NCBI RefSeq assembly: GCF_000165425.1
Contig: NW_001799033.1
Span: 500,611-564,610 of the forward strand
DNA from: Paramecium tetraurelia
Taxonomy: Eukaryota; Ciliophora; Oligohymenophorea; Peniculida; Parameciidae
Length of the DNA stretch: 64,000 bases
Reading direction: 5' to 3'
Position numbers and translations under genes: made by a program. Each line of letters begins with the position of its first letter. Positions within the stretch are counted from its first letter, which is position 1. Below, piece after piece: positions 1 to 12,431 of this stretch. The notes below the pieces were generated by a model. That model had not been told where the DNA came from and made no database searches. It saw only the letters and a list, made by a program, of their open reading frames with translations.

Positions 1-775
1 TGATATTCATGTTCAAAGGTGGCGCCCCCAAGATCTATAATTTTAAGGATTTCTTTTTCAGGAACCCATATTCTAAATAAAATGGAATATAAATAGATAC
101 TGTCTTCCTTTGAAGGGGACCAACTTATATTCACAATTTGTAGTTAAGATATTTTCAGGTTTGAGATCTGTATGAGTTATCTAATTTTGATGAAGGAAAG
201 CCACTGAGATGATGATCTATTTAGCAAATGATTACACATATTTCATAGGAAAACCGATGTAATTGTTCTGTTTTATTAAGTCATATAATGATTTCCCTAA
301 CTTAATGATTATTTTAGAAATACCCTCTCGAAAACCATGAAATAATTGTTATATCTTTCAAACGATGTAAACAGCCTCACAATATTAAATGCCCCACTCT
401 TATCCTTATCCTATATATACCACAATATTTTGGTTTCGATTTTGGCTGATTCTATGTACCTTTCTACAGCCCTTATGCACTTTTAAATCCAAATAATATT
501 ACTTTCATGGCATAATAATTATTATTAGCAGTATTACAGGTTTTAACTTCTAAAACACGACCAAAGGTGCCATCTCCTAAAAACCGTGTTATCATAAATT
601 ATCCTGCTTTTATTTTCATGCCTATTTGATATTCAAAATGGCCAGCATCTTAATCCTCTTTCTTTTTGTTTTTTCTTTTCTATTTTTTGTGAGAGTATCT
701 AGATGAAGATGATGAACTTGAGGATGATGATCTTGATGAAGACCTTGAAGATGAGGAACTAGAGGAAGAACTCAT
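1..775 (-). CDS. LAMMER/CLK-type dual-specificity protein kinase, 3' end outside window
   Basis: Starts at ATG 775-773 with a Ser/Arg tract of about 26 residues, then a basic stretch and the pre-kinase motif GHFEYQIGMKI, typical of CLK/Doa kinases. The glycine loop is GDGTFGRVLE. The catalytic loop is HTDLKPEN, the LAMMER form with Thr in place of the usual Arg of HRD. The magnesium motif is IDLGGATF (family IDFGSATF), close to the window edge. Two introns (about 23 and 28 nt) restore the frame. Family role: phosphorylates SR splicing factors in the nucleus. The C-terminal lobe, including the EHLAMMERILG motif, lies outside. An SR factor and U1 snRNA also lie in this window, but not adjacent. 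Confidence 0.88.
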
Positions 776-1604
776 TAAAATAAATAAATTAATTATTTGA
801 TAATCATTCTAATTTTGGGATTATATCCTATTTATTTTATTATAAATCCTAAAATATACTATACTATTCTCATTATGATAATCCATTTTACTTGTATTTC
901 CTTTTTAAAGAGATTTTATATACCTATTTCAATTAAAAAGTATTTTCTTTGTTTATACACTCTATTATTATAATCTTGTCTAATATATATATATTCCACT
1001 CAAACTATCAATTATTTTTTCTAAAACTAATGTTAAAATTGAAAGACAATATTCTATTAATGAAAAAACTCGTTTCAATAAACTATCTATTGTCTTATTT
1101 ATTCATATTTTAACTTTATAGTATAAGATACTATACAATAATTTAGTATTGAATAATCATTTATAATCGATTTTGAACTTTCTTATATTAAATTTAAAAC
1201 AAATTGGAATTTACGCAAAATCACATCAATGATCATTTAAATATTGGTAATCATTAGATCAAAAGAATTAAAATCGTTTACAAAAAAAATAAAAATTTTT
1301 TTGATTTAATAATTGCTTATATAATCATATCTTATTAATTATAATACAGTATTTAGATTATAAAATTCTAATATTGAGTAAAATAAATGATGAAATTGCT
1401 TGAGAATAGCGTTTACAGGATTATATATTAAAAATACTCTTCTATTTTAATCAAGGTTTTATCTCAATTTTGAAGTTTATAAATTAAATGTGTATTTAAT
1501 TAGAATTTTTAAGATAACCTCTATTTATTTGTGTTATTTTCTCCTTCGCAATTAATTCTTTATTGAATAAAATAATAAAAATTTTATATAATTTATTTAA
1601 AATT
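776..1604. other. AT-rich intergenic region between divergent genes
   Basis: About 830 bases between the divergent starts of the LAMMER kinase and the Ser-rich gene. TGA occurs often in all frames and no conserved peptide is seen. It must hold both promoters, but no distinct motif can be named. Confidence 0.5.
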
Positions 1605-2872
1605 ATGTCAAAGAAAAGAAAGAATAGCTCTTCCTCATCATCATCCTCGTCTTCATCTTCCTCTCCGGAGAAAAAGATCTTTGTTAACCAATGTGACAAG
1701 TATAAGGAAGAGAGATAGTCTGAAATTCGGATTCATTTCTACTTTAAGGATTTGTACATAGGGGGACTAAGAGAAGATGAATTTTTGTTTTATTTACATG
1801 GACGCATATAAAAGGCTGTAAGAATCTCTCTTTCTAAAAGAGGGTCCATGCGATTTGTTACAAATTAGTTCAATTAATAAGGAAACACAAACAATTGATG
1901 TTGCTGTGGGATTCAAATATGATGATGATGCACTCAAAGTATATTAGGGGAAGGTCTCCGTAAAGACAAAGGACAAACTGACACCAATCTTATCCAAAGT
2001 CTACACAGAAGTGTTAAAAGAACAAGGACATATGATGAAAGAATAATAGAGTGATTTTCGTAAGTCCCAATAGAAAGAATTGTCACGTGAAAAGGAGAAG
2101 CCCCAACAATACATTCCAACCTATAATTGTATAAATATCACCAATTTAGATAACATATCTAAGGAATAGCTATACATCTTTGGAGTTCCTAAAGAATTTA
2201 CTATAGAAGATTGCATATCCGAGATTAAGCAGACCTACGATTTAGTGGTTAAGCCTGAGGGAATATTTAGATCAGAGAAGGTTGGAGACATAACATATGA
2301 ATATTTGGAATTGTAAGTGGAGAGGATTCCTTGCCAATAGATTCTAAAGAAGTTGCCTTTGGTATTAAAGAACATCTCCTTGTTATGCATATAAAAGAAG
2401 AAGCGAACAGATCCTTTTAATGATGTGTTGAAGCCTTATCAGGTGGTATTAAGTGGCAAAGTGAATCTGTCATAAGTCTATGCTCATATGAATACAATAG
2501 GAGGAGTATTATTTCATTAAATTAGGTAATTATTTATTTATAATAATATCAAATAGTGAATAAAAGTATTGCATAATGATGCAAAGTGAATAATCAGTAA
2601 TTGACTTAAAATTGCCTTGCACTCTAGATATCTAGAAGGTCTAATGTTAGGTAAGTCAAAGTCCTGACTTTAATTTGCAAATGGGAAGACCTAGTCTGAA
2701 TGAAACAACCTATTATAAGATTTAAGAGTTCAAAAAGAAGCAAGAAGAAATGAAATTAGCTCGCTTACATTCGAGTTCAAGTTCGAGTTCTAGTTCCAGC
2801 TCTAGTTCCAGTTCTAGAAGTAGAAGCAGAAACAAAAAGAAGAAGAAGCACCATCACAAGAAGAAGCATTGA
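1605..2872 (+). CDS. Ser-rich, possible RNA-binding protein
   Basis: Starts MSKKRK followed by about 13 serines and ends in a long Ser run, then RSRSR and a Lys/His-rich tail. The middle has LYIGGL and QLYIFGVP, which resemble RNP2 strands of RRM folds, though no full RRM can be claimed. A 31-nt intron (2526-2556, GTAATT...AATAG) joins two exons in frame. A second frame change near 1840-1870 is best explained by a 25-nt intron at 1844-1868, whose GTCC start is atypical. The RS-like ends suggest a nuclear RNA-processing role, which is inference. Confidence 0.7.
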
Positions 2873-2945
2873 GGTTTTATATATATAAATATATTGATCT
2901 TTGATAAAGTTTTGTTTTGGATATAATTGCATTATAATTTTTATT

Positions 2946-4336
2946 ATGAAAATATTATTAGTTAATGCATTTGCTCCAACACCAAAAGGATAAAAATAGT
3001 TTTTAGATTTCCGCTATATTGTTTAAAAAGCCTTTATTAATTATGTATTATTAGTGATATGAATAGTCTGAAGTTCCAGATTAGGAGATGGAATATATAG
3101 TGAGGGATTTTTCATCTATTTCTGATTTCTTGTATGAAATTTAAAGCTCTTATGTCAATCAAAATGCTGTTCAGTAATAGTATAATCATATTAAGAGCAT
3201 TTAATGCATTTGATATAATATTTGTAGCTGGAAGTGGAACTACATTGCCATGGTCATAATAGATGGAAAAGATTTTAGTTCTCCAAAGAATGTGCATCAA
3301 AATTAATAAGTATTTATTTGCCTGCGGTTGTGGAATGATGGGATTAGTATTTCTATCCGCATCTAACTTTGATAGAACTGTTTATTTTACCAATGATGAA
3401 TTACATCCTTAAAAGTACTTTATAGAGAAAAGCACTGGCGATATTTTTGTATATCATCCTGATACGAAAACATGGCAACCTAAAAGCAATGCAGGATTGC
3501 ACAATAACAAAGCAGCACAAGAGTTTCAGACTTTGGGAAAGTACATACTGAAAGCTCCTATTTATCGTCCATTTAAAAATATTGAAGTATATGCCAGTAA
3601 AACTAATGAAATCATCGTACATATAAAATCCTCCCATGTCAATCATTACATATTTGAAGGTGTAAAAAGTTAGTCTTTTGTTGCTACTACATCTTCAAAG
3701 TGGGATGTTCATTCATTTTCATTTCCTTCTATTGAAAGAGCATTCACAATTTTAGCAGAATCTGATAGAGGTCCTATCATTATTGAATATGGCTCCTATA
3801 TTATAGCCACTTTATTTGATATTTCATTAAATTATGAGGCAACCACTTAGATTATTGGCAATTTCATCAAAACTACAGTAGATAAGATAAAAGGAGGAGC
3901 TAAGATTTAAGAACAATCAAAAGGGGTTTATATAGGAAAGAACAAATTCAAAGCAAAAAGAAATCTAAAAATTGAGTTGCTCTATCGATCAGCTCCAAAT
4001 TCCCCTGAACATTCATAATAATAATCTTTCAAACACAGTGGTTTTGCTGTAAAAAGGATCTTAATAAATATTTACTTCATAAATTTCATTTCAACTCACA
4101 GTTTTCATTAATCTCCTTAGTTGACTAAGAGAATACCATTGAGTAAAAAGTTGAGAGACTTGAAATTAGAATAAACTGAATAAGAGTAATAAAATTTTCA
4201 ATCCCCTTAATCCTGTATGACAAGAAATGAAATTATTAAATTCCTGCACCCTTCTTTAGATATGGAATTTAGTTCTTTCTGGATTCCCGGTTAACAACCT
4301 AAATTATCCAATACTCTTAAATCGAAAAGAAAATGA
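2946..4336 (+). CDS. Conserved hypothetical protein, possibly glutamine-amidotransferase-like
   Basis: Begins MKILLVNAFAPTPKG. After two introns of 22 nt (about 3044-3065 and 3174-3195) it continues through FDIIFVAGSGTTLPW and LFACGCGMMGL. A DxIFVxG strand followed by a Cys-containing turn (ACGCGMMG) is the pattern of a class I GATase-like fold (nucleophile elbow), but the catalytic triad cannot be confirmed. The C-terminal third is low in recognisable motifs and Gln/Ser-rich. It ends at TGA 4334-4336. Function is unassigned. Confidence 0.7.
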
Positions 4337-5513
4337 CTTTATTTGATTATCAATTTATTGACTCTATTTAATTCATATATATATTTAGAATATTTCTTCG
4401 AAGTAATGATAAAGAATTAGAATGATCAATTATTGTCAATATTTAATCTTGTTGAATCAAATTCACTTTGTTTATTAATAAGAAGTTTGCTTTTTATAAA
4501 GTTTACAAATCAAAATATAAAATATAATATTTATCAAATGAGGCTAAGTAATATCTAATGGAACTTATTAAAATTTTAATAAAAAATTTAATAATTATTA
4601 AGTCCTTTATAATACTTAATAATAATTAAATAATATAAATTAATTTAAATCTTATACTTTAAATAAAGGATTAAATTTTTTATATTCTTTTTGATCTGAG
4701 CCTTAAAATTCTCTTTTGCGAACAAAATTCACGCCCGAGATCAAAGTGCATCTTTAAACCTCTTAATATTTAACTTCATATTTTTTGAATATAATTTGAG
4801 ATAAAGAATTTTCTTGTGGCCTTTAATTCTTTCTTTTTTCTATACATTTCAAGAATATATCACTCAACTTTTGTTCTATAAACAAATTAAATTTATTATA
4901 GTCTAATTGCTTTATATAAAATACTGAATTTATTTAATTAGTCATTTATTATCAATTCATTTTTTAAGAAAACATTAGCACATTCGAACTCATTGCAAAT
5001 ATCAACTTAGTATGATTATTGATTGCATGGTTTGAAATAATGTTGGTAAAATTCTATAAAAAAATAAGGGATACAATATTTGACAAAAAATGAGGATTTT
5101 ATTTATCATTTAAAGAAATCTAAATACAATTAGAATGAACATCTCAATTTAAAGAGTTAATATTGGAAAAAACTTATTAAATAAGATGACAATAATCTAG
5201 ACACAATTTTATGATAAATTTATTTTAAAATTGAATGTTTTTTTGCTTAAATATCATATTTTACTCACGAGTGTTATCTATACAAAGAAGCATTTAAAAT
5301 TTGATAACTAAGATTAATTATTAATGAAGAAATAATTCATTAAAATAAAAATAATTATTATTGGAGGTTGTAATGATATTTTATAATATGATGATTATTA
5401 TTGGAATAAATAAGTTTAAAATAAATTGATAAACAAAGGGAAGTGTTCAAATTTCTCAATCAAGATCTAAATGGATTTCTGAGTTATGGAAAATCAAGTT
5501 GTTTCAATCTACA
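4337..5513. other. Gene-poor AT-rich region between convergent genes
   Basis: Nearly 1.2 kb between the ends of two convergent genes. No frame stays open and conserved. Several A/T-runs and TTTATTA-type words are seen; 3' untranslated regions are expected here. Confidence 0.45.
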
Positions 5514-6769
5514 ATATTAATAATAAATTACTGTGTACATAGATCTTCTATCTAAAATTATTCTTCTTCAAAATACGAATGTTGTAAACAGGTTGAAGCA
5601 CTGGGTCTGTATTTAACAATTGCTATCATGGATTACAACAATTCCAAAGCATTGAGATTGCAGATTTATGATAATGAAGTAATGCTATTTCTATTCAATT
5701 ATAATAATTCTGAGGCTTTAGTGGACTTAGGTGTGTTGTATAGTTTTTTTCCAGTCAGCAATGCATGAAATACACAACCCAGGCTATAAATGTCACATAA
5801 TTGATTGTATTGACCCATGTTTAAAATTTCTGGGGCTATATAGCCAGGAGTTCCACATCTTTAATAGGAAAACATCTCATCATTGATTAATGTCGAGTAC
5901 CCAAAGTCCATAATTCGAATTGAGTTTGGATCATTTTTTCTCAGTAACATTATATTGTCTAATTTTATATCTCTGTGCATAATTCCTATGTTATGAAGAT
6001 GATTCAGTCCAATTAGTAATTTTCTCATCATTTCTTATGTAACTAATTCTGGCAAATTTAAATCATTCTGAACTAGATATTCATAGAGTGTTCCACCTTT
6101 ACAATGTGGCATAATGTAAATAACCGATTGATCGCATATGAAAATTTGGTGGGCTCCTAAAAGATATTAATGAGGATTGTAAGATAATTTCATATAAATC
6201 TTAGCCTCGCTCATTACAAAAGACTAAATTAGTTTGAATAATTACATTATGGTCAGAATCAACGTGCTTATTTTTGAGAAACTTAACTTGTTTGGCTACG
6301 ACAATCTCCTCTGTTAGTATATTTTTACATATCATAATCTAGAATAGGATGAGGGAAATTACTTCGACATTTTTATGAGATTTAATAACCTCTAATTTCT
6401 GGTAAAACTATTTAAAATTTCTATAGAATGCTTTTCCATTTAGTTTGTTTTGTAAGTCCTGTAAGGCCTCTGGCTTTTAGTAATACACAATTCTTTAATT
6501 TTATTTTGTGTCATACACCATCATTTCTGTGATTATGTTGTTCCTAAATAATATTAACATGATACTCATAATGCCATTTGATTTGGCAGTCCATTGAAGT
6601 CAAATCGAATTTCCTATCAATCAAATTCAGTCCTTCTCTCTAACCAATATAAATAAATACATACCTTATTTATTATGAGATAATTTTCCAACAAATATGC
6701 GAATCTCTGTTCTTTCTCATTGTTTTGCTTTTTCAAGAGTGAGGTTGTAAAATAAAATATATTGCTCAT
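5514..6769 (-). CDS. Serine/threonine protein kinase with N-terminal PH-like region
   Basis: Starts MSNIFYFTTS at ATG 6769. Introns of 25, 22 and 22 nt restore one frame. The first ~100 residues look like the PH-like region that precedes many ciliate CAMK-type kinases. Kinase signatures follow in order: VVAKQVKFL (ATP-binding Lys), a helix C Glu in SEAKIYMKL, HRDIKLDN, DFGYS, CGTPGYIAPE and DIYSLGCVFHALLTG. All catalytic residues are present. The domain ends shortly before TGA 5516-5514, with no calmodulin-type tail. It resembles the kinase at 51937-53213. Substrates are unknown. Confidence 0.85.
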
Positions 6770-8411
6770 AGTAAAAAAGATATAGATAATAAATAATCAA
6801 AAAATGTAAGAAATTTGTTACTATAAAAACACTGAGTTTTAGCAATTCTTTTCAANNNNNNNNNNNNNNNNNNNNNNNNNNNNNNNNNNNNNNNNNNNNN
6901 NNNNNNNNNNNNNNNNNNNNNNNNNNNNNNNNNNNNNNNNNNNNNNNNNNNNNNNNNNNNNNNNNNNNNNNNNNNNNNNNNNNNNNNNNNNNNNNNNNNN
7001 NNNNNNNNNNNNNNNNNNNNNNNNNNNNNNNNNNNNNNNNNNNNNNNNNNNNNNNNNNNNNNNNNNNNNNNNNAACAACAGAAATTATTTTAGAGATCTT
7101 TTTTTACTTTTGAAAAATGGAAATTCAGGTATCCTAAATTTTTATTCTAACATAAAAACAAATAAATAAGTTGATAAAACTTTTAATGATTTTATAATAT
7201 TTATTTATTAGAATCAAAATTATAAAATAGCCTTTATTAATATTACAGGCGACAGTGTCATACTATAAATGATGTTTATTGAATAATTTTCTTGAAAATC
7301 TATTTCTATATCTTATTCAATTCAAATCCCATACTAAATTTATATATATTATAATTTTGGATATTCATTCCTATTCATAATATTAAATTTATTAATCCAT
7401 TCACCTATTTCTAATTATAAATTTATGTAAAATTTAAATAAATTTTAATCTATAATTAATTCATGTTGTGATTTAATGATTCAAAATTTTATGAACACTA
7501 TGATATTTAACATTAAATTTCAGAAGGTTGTTGATTTGCCTTAACCAATCTAACTATCCGGCTGATCAAATTTACCATTTTTAGATTGATATCAAAATTT
7601 AAAGGAAAATTTGCATTTTGACATGATTATATATCGGACGAATGTTACTTGATTCTTTATATTTTCATATAAAAGTTCAAAAGACCATAGAAATACTTTT
7701 AACTATTCAAATACAAAGGAATTCAAAGATCTCTAATTCGAATTGAAACATGATAAAAGGGTTGAATAATTGATTAGTTGTGAGGAAATTTACCAAAATA
7801 TTATTAATATCGAATTTATTACTTATTATATATGATAAAATTAAAAAAGATGCAACATTTTTATAGTAGCTTTTGTTTTCATAGGGCAAATATTTACCAA
7901 TAGTTTAAAATATTTAAATTATTTATGAATATAAAAATTATGAATAAAATTAGCTCACCAGAATTATGAAGAAACAGATAGAATTATTGGGAATCGTGAA
8001 TTATAACAATATTCCATTTATCATGAGTTACTCAATAGATTAAATCAAACTGTTAACTCAACACTTAATAGAAATCATTAATAATTATTGAAATAATAAT
8101 AAAAAAAATAAAGCATACTTAAATTATATAAATTAAAATCTGATTAATGACAATAAATAAGCATAAAGTTCAAATAGGCAAGTCTTTCCAAAAAAATATA
8201 ATAAAAACTCATTGTAAATTACAATAATTACTTGTAAAATCAAATTAAGGTTTTGAAAGAAAAATTAATAATTTTTCCTGATGAGTATTCAGCAAACTCT
8301 ATATGGTGACCAGTTTTTTTTATTTTTAATATAATCGAATTGGTATACTAAATTTAACATTTCTTCAATATAATTCAATATAAAATTATAATTAAAAGAA
8401 ATTAATTAATA
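6770..8411. other. AT-rich intergenic region containing an assembly gap
   Basis: Divergent interval between the kinase at 5514-6769 and the Rrp36 gene. A run of 218 N (6856-7073) is an assembly gap of unknown true length. The rest has no open frame with recognisable protein. A gap in an unusually long non-coding tract suggests a repeat or low-complexity segment that resisted assembly. Confidence 0.6.
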
Positions 8412-9099
8412 ATGGATGAAGAATTACAGGTAATTTTTCTGTTGATCAGCATAGATTAAAGAATAATTGACATAAGTTCCATTCCACACTTTATTGGGTT
8501 TTGAGAAGTAAATGAAATCTCAGTAATAAGCTAAAACCCAAATCAAGGATTAAGAATTGCCAAAAAAACTCAAAGGAGGGTATATATTTGATGTATTATT
8601 AAAATGAAGTCCTGAAGTAAGAGATGCAAGAAAACCATTGCCAAAGATCAAAAATTAGCCATAGAAAAAATAAGAACAAAGAGATCCAAGATTCGATAAA
8701 ACATCTGGTGATTTAAGTTTAACCAAATTTTATAAATCTTATGATTTTATTGGAAAAATGAAATCAAATGAGATGTAAGTCCTAAAAAAGTAATCCGAAA
8801 AACTTGACAATGAATCCAAATAAAAAATAAAATAAATAATTGGTAAATAGAAAGATGAACTAATCAAATAAGAATAATTTTTGAAAAAATAACAAACGTT
8901 TTCTAAATTAAAGAAAAAGAATTATCATCCTAAATAAAGTAAATCATCAATTTATAATTTAGGTATTATCAAATAAGAATTATTAAAATAAAAGTTTGAT
9001 TCGCTTGAAGCTACAGGAAAGCTGGATGCATATATGAAATAAAAGAAGAAATCAATATCAAAGAAACTTGATTTTGCATCTAAAAAAATTAAAAAATGA
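8412..9099 (+). CDS. RRP36: rRNA-processing protein Rrp36 family
   Basis: Small basic nucleolar protein needed for early cleavage of pre-rRNA and 40S biogenesis in other eukaryotes. The diagnostic core QRDPRFDKTSGDL is followed by FYKSYDFI, a charged coiled region, and a C-terminal block with LEATGKLDAYMKQKKK; this order matches the family (formerly DUF947). Start MDEELQ, then a 25-nt intron (8430-8454). An in-frame TGA near 8609 implies another intron, best about 42 nt from 8579. TGA stop at 9097-9099. About 200 aa, in the usual size range. Confidence 0.85.
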
Positions 9100-9188
9100 T
9101 TTATATATATAAATGTAGCAGACCTAAAATTGGGGTTTTTATGCAATTCTATTAAATAAAAAATAATATTAAAAATAATAAACAAGAA

Positions 9189-10301
9189 ATGTTAGCAAAA
9201 TAATCTATATAAGTAGGAAATTAAGAAAGGTTAAAATATATTTTGGATTATTTGTAAGAAGAAAAAAATATTATTTTATCAAAGTTAGAAACACCCTATT
9301 TTTCATATTTTATTTTTAATCCTTTCAATACAATCAGTTTAAGATAATTTATTGATTTAATAAATACTGATTAATCATACAAACAATAAGATTATATTTC
9401 TAATTTCATCCAATAAATAATCAACTTGGTGAATAAAGAATACTTACAATTAAACTAAAAATAATTATAACATAATTAGATAAGTCTAGAGAATATTTTA
9501 ATCTATCAATTGAATTCCCATTCTTTTTTAAATATGACTCTAGATGAGATTTAAATAAAATTTTATAATTTCTAAGATACTTTTACCAAAGATTCAAATG
9601 ATAAATCGTAAATAAAATCTATAAACACAAAATTAGCAGAACTAAATGATAAAATCAAAATCTAATTTTAAATTAAGCAATTTGGAAATTAAAAAGGACT
9701 TTTAGAAAACTTGCCAGAATAACTAAATCAAAAAAATAGATCTAAAGAAATCAAACTTTCCTATTTGATTAACCCATTTAAGGTTGAATATATTAATAAG
9801 GTTACTCAACTATTCAATTAAAAACTGAATGAAATAAATAAATCTTCTTTTATGGAAGTGTTACTATGGTAATTACATTATTATCACTCTTTCTCATAAT
9901 AAAACTAAGAATAATTATTGTAAACAATATTTAATTGTATGGATATGACCATTAAAATCTATCGAGAAACTCAATCTAGATTAGAAAATAAATTAGTTTA
10001 GGAGACGAAGTTATTTAATTAGTTTTATTAAAGTTTATTCAGACAAAGTCCTGAATATAAGTTAGAAATTGAGGAACTTTATCTAAAATCAAAAGAAGAT
10101 TTGAACATCTATCTTGAAAACGAATTTTTTATGCTAATAAAGGATAAATTTCCTGATTTAGTTAAACGGGATCTAAAATCATTTGCTGATGATATTTCTC
10201 GAAATCTTTGGATGAAAGCTTAAATAAAATTATAAGAAGAATATTTTAAACTAGCTCTAGACTCAATTCTAAACACAATAAAAAGATTTGATGACATTTG
10301 A
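9189..10301 (+). CDS. Hypothetical protein, single exon
   Basis: A 370-codon frame open without any TGA from ATG 9189 to TGA 10299-10301, rich in Gln codons TAA/TAG. Predicted to be mostly helical and polar, without a clear signal peptide or membrane span. No family recognised. It starts 90 bp after Rrp36 on the same strand. Confidence 0.7.
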
Positions 10302-10345
10302 AGTATGTAAAAATAAATTTTGATATTGATTATTATTTTAAATAA

Positions 10346-10639
10346 ATGTATACTCATCATCAATTTAAGGCTTAGTGTGAATTGGTTATTAGCTAATGTT
10401 ACTATAAGGAAGGAGTGAACAGGCAAAATCTCTTAAGAGATGAATAGCATTTACTCTTAATGTTATCTAATAGTTATCATCATAATCACTCAAAAGAACT
10501 TCAGCTCATAGATCAACTTCTATAGGATTACAGACATTTATAGATATACATATATTTATAGAAGTAAAAAAATATTATATTTAAGTATTGTGAAACATGT
10601 GGAAAAACATTTGCACGTCATTCTCAATTATTCTCATGA
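10346..10639 (+). CDS. Small protein with C-terminal zinc-finger-like motif
   Basis: A 97-residue open frame from ATG 10346 to TGA 10637-10639. The C-terminus reads KYCETCGKTFARHSQLFS, the first half of a C2H2 finger (CxxC, aromatic, His), but the protein stops before the second His of a canonical finger. Either a truncated finger, or an intron at the 3' end has been missed. Starts 45 bp after the previous gene. Confidence 0.5.
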
Positions 10640-10868
10640 TCCATTCTAGATGAATAAAAAATTGACCAAGTAAATAGGAACAATCTAATATGCTGGCCAT
10701 CATATTCATCATTTTCCAGAATTACACTCTTTGGGAAAAATGTTTCGAGAATATTTTGGAATGAATGTTGATTAATTTGAAGTCTGTTCATAAATGGTGG
10801 AATTATGCTCAGATTTATAACTTCTGAAAAATGTTTATTTAAGCTACTTTTGTAAGAATTACGGATTG

Positions 10869-11546
10869 ATGGCAATCACAGTCTAAAACAATGGACATTA
10901 TTTTACAGATGTCTATAAGACCTATGACTTTTATATACCGGATGAGGATTATGCTCTACCTCCCCCTGGAGGCTATAGTAATATATATCCAACAACCCAA
11001 AATCAATCATTTCCTCCACCATATGGATAAAATGTTAATACATATCCTTAAACATACAATCCCTTGCCACCTCCTGGATAATACCCTCCTACAGGCTAAT
11101 ATCCTCAATCAGGACAATACCCTCCTCCAGGATAATACCCTCCAGGATAATACCCTCCAGGACAATACCCTCAAGGACAGTATCCTCCTCCAGGTCAAAT
11201 TCCTCCTCCAAATTAATATCCTGGTTAGGGCCAATACCCTCCTCCTCCTTAATAATATCCTAATTAATAACCTACAGGCTATGGTGCCCAGCCTTATTAA
11301 TAAGGACAACAACCACCTTATTAATAACCATATAATCCAACCAATTAGCAATACTAGAGTTATCCTTAATAGTAAACCACCTATCCTCCTCAGTAACCAT
11401 CTCCTGGCTATCCTACATCAAATGCCTAATAATATAATAATCCAAGCCAATAACAAGGATATCCACCATAACCGCCTTAGGCTGCTTCATAACCAAATTA
11501 TGTTCCTATGCCGCCCCCAGCAAATCAATAGTTTCCTTATAGTTGA
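10869..11546 (+). CDS. Pro/Gln/Tyr/Gly repeat protein
   Basis: Reads MAITVQNNGHYFTDVYKTYD, then a long tract of imperfect repeats such as PPGQYPPGQYPQGQYPPPGQ, with Gln written mostly as TAA. 225 aa, single exon, stop at 11544-11546. Such PGQYPP repeats occur in adhesive, membrane-associated and phase-separating proteins (for example synexin and scramblase N-termini). No globular domain follows. Function unknown. Confidence 0.75.
10980..11420 (+). repeat. Short tandem repeats coding for GQYPP units
   Basis: Imperfect repeats of the unit CCTCCAGGATAATAC and variants, clearest at 11080-11200, inside the Pro/Gln protein gene. They probably expand and contract by slippage. Confidence 0.7.
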
Positions 11547-11623
11547 AACATAATATATATTTGCATCTAAAACAGCATAATCTAATTATATATTAATTAT
11601 CTTTTGAAAGTATTAACTATTCA

Positions 11624-12367
11624 ATGATTAAAATAAGTACAAAAGACTTTAGTATGTGTGAGCATATTAATCTTATTCTAAAGTAGTTTATAATTTCAAA
11701 TTCTGAATTGGTTATCCAATTTAGAAATCTTAAATGGAGAATTATTTTATATTCAAAGGTAAAAGAAAAAGATTCTGTAATTATTTATGAAAGGACTTTA
11801 AGAATAAATTTAAATCATAAAATGATTGAGCATTCTCTAAAAGATTTAAAGGATACCTATACTCTAATTAATTTAAAAGGTATTGCGATTTTGCTAATTC
11901 TATGTTTTTAAGATTTATAACACTGATAGTTAGGTAAGATTAGGAATATTTAATTAAGGATTTTTTAAGGTAATTACTATTATTCTTATATCAAATGAAA
12001 AATAGTACTTGGATCCAAAAAACATTGTCTAAATTATAAAATTGTTATTGCTCTTGATTTTGATAACTAAATAATCTTCATTATTAGAGCAAATGGGATC
12101 GGATTATCAAATAAATATAATTGTCGTTTATATCTCATGATTCATACTCCTTTAAAATTACAGTTGATTCTCATTAATCTATAATATAGGTTTGAAATTA
12201 AAAATATTTAGTAAAGAATAGAATTTACTGTTCAATATTTGATTAAAAAAAAAAAGTCGTTATTTATTTTTAAATTATTTAGATAAGCGTAGAGATTATA
12301 TGAATAAAGAATTGGTTTTTAAAGATACGGTAATTAGAAGTTTCTTATATTTAATTTTGAACTTTGA
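11624..12367 (+). CDS. Doubtful gene of two open segments
   Basis: An open frame of 100 codons (11624-11926) starts MIKISTKDFSMCEHINLIL. A second long TGA-free segment at about 12005-12367 follows in another frame and contains IVIALDFDNQIIFIIRANG. They may be exons of one gene whose introns I could not place, or a decayed gene. Base composition is more AT-rich than in neighbouring genes. No family recognised. Confidence 0.35.
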
Positions 12368-12431
12368 TCAAGGATAATTAAATTTGATTTTCAAGTGAGA
12401 ATAATTATACACATTTAAAATTAATAAATAG

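Noticed and set aside
6839-7078. ORF made of unknown residues
   Set aside because: It spans the run of N and has no sequence content.
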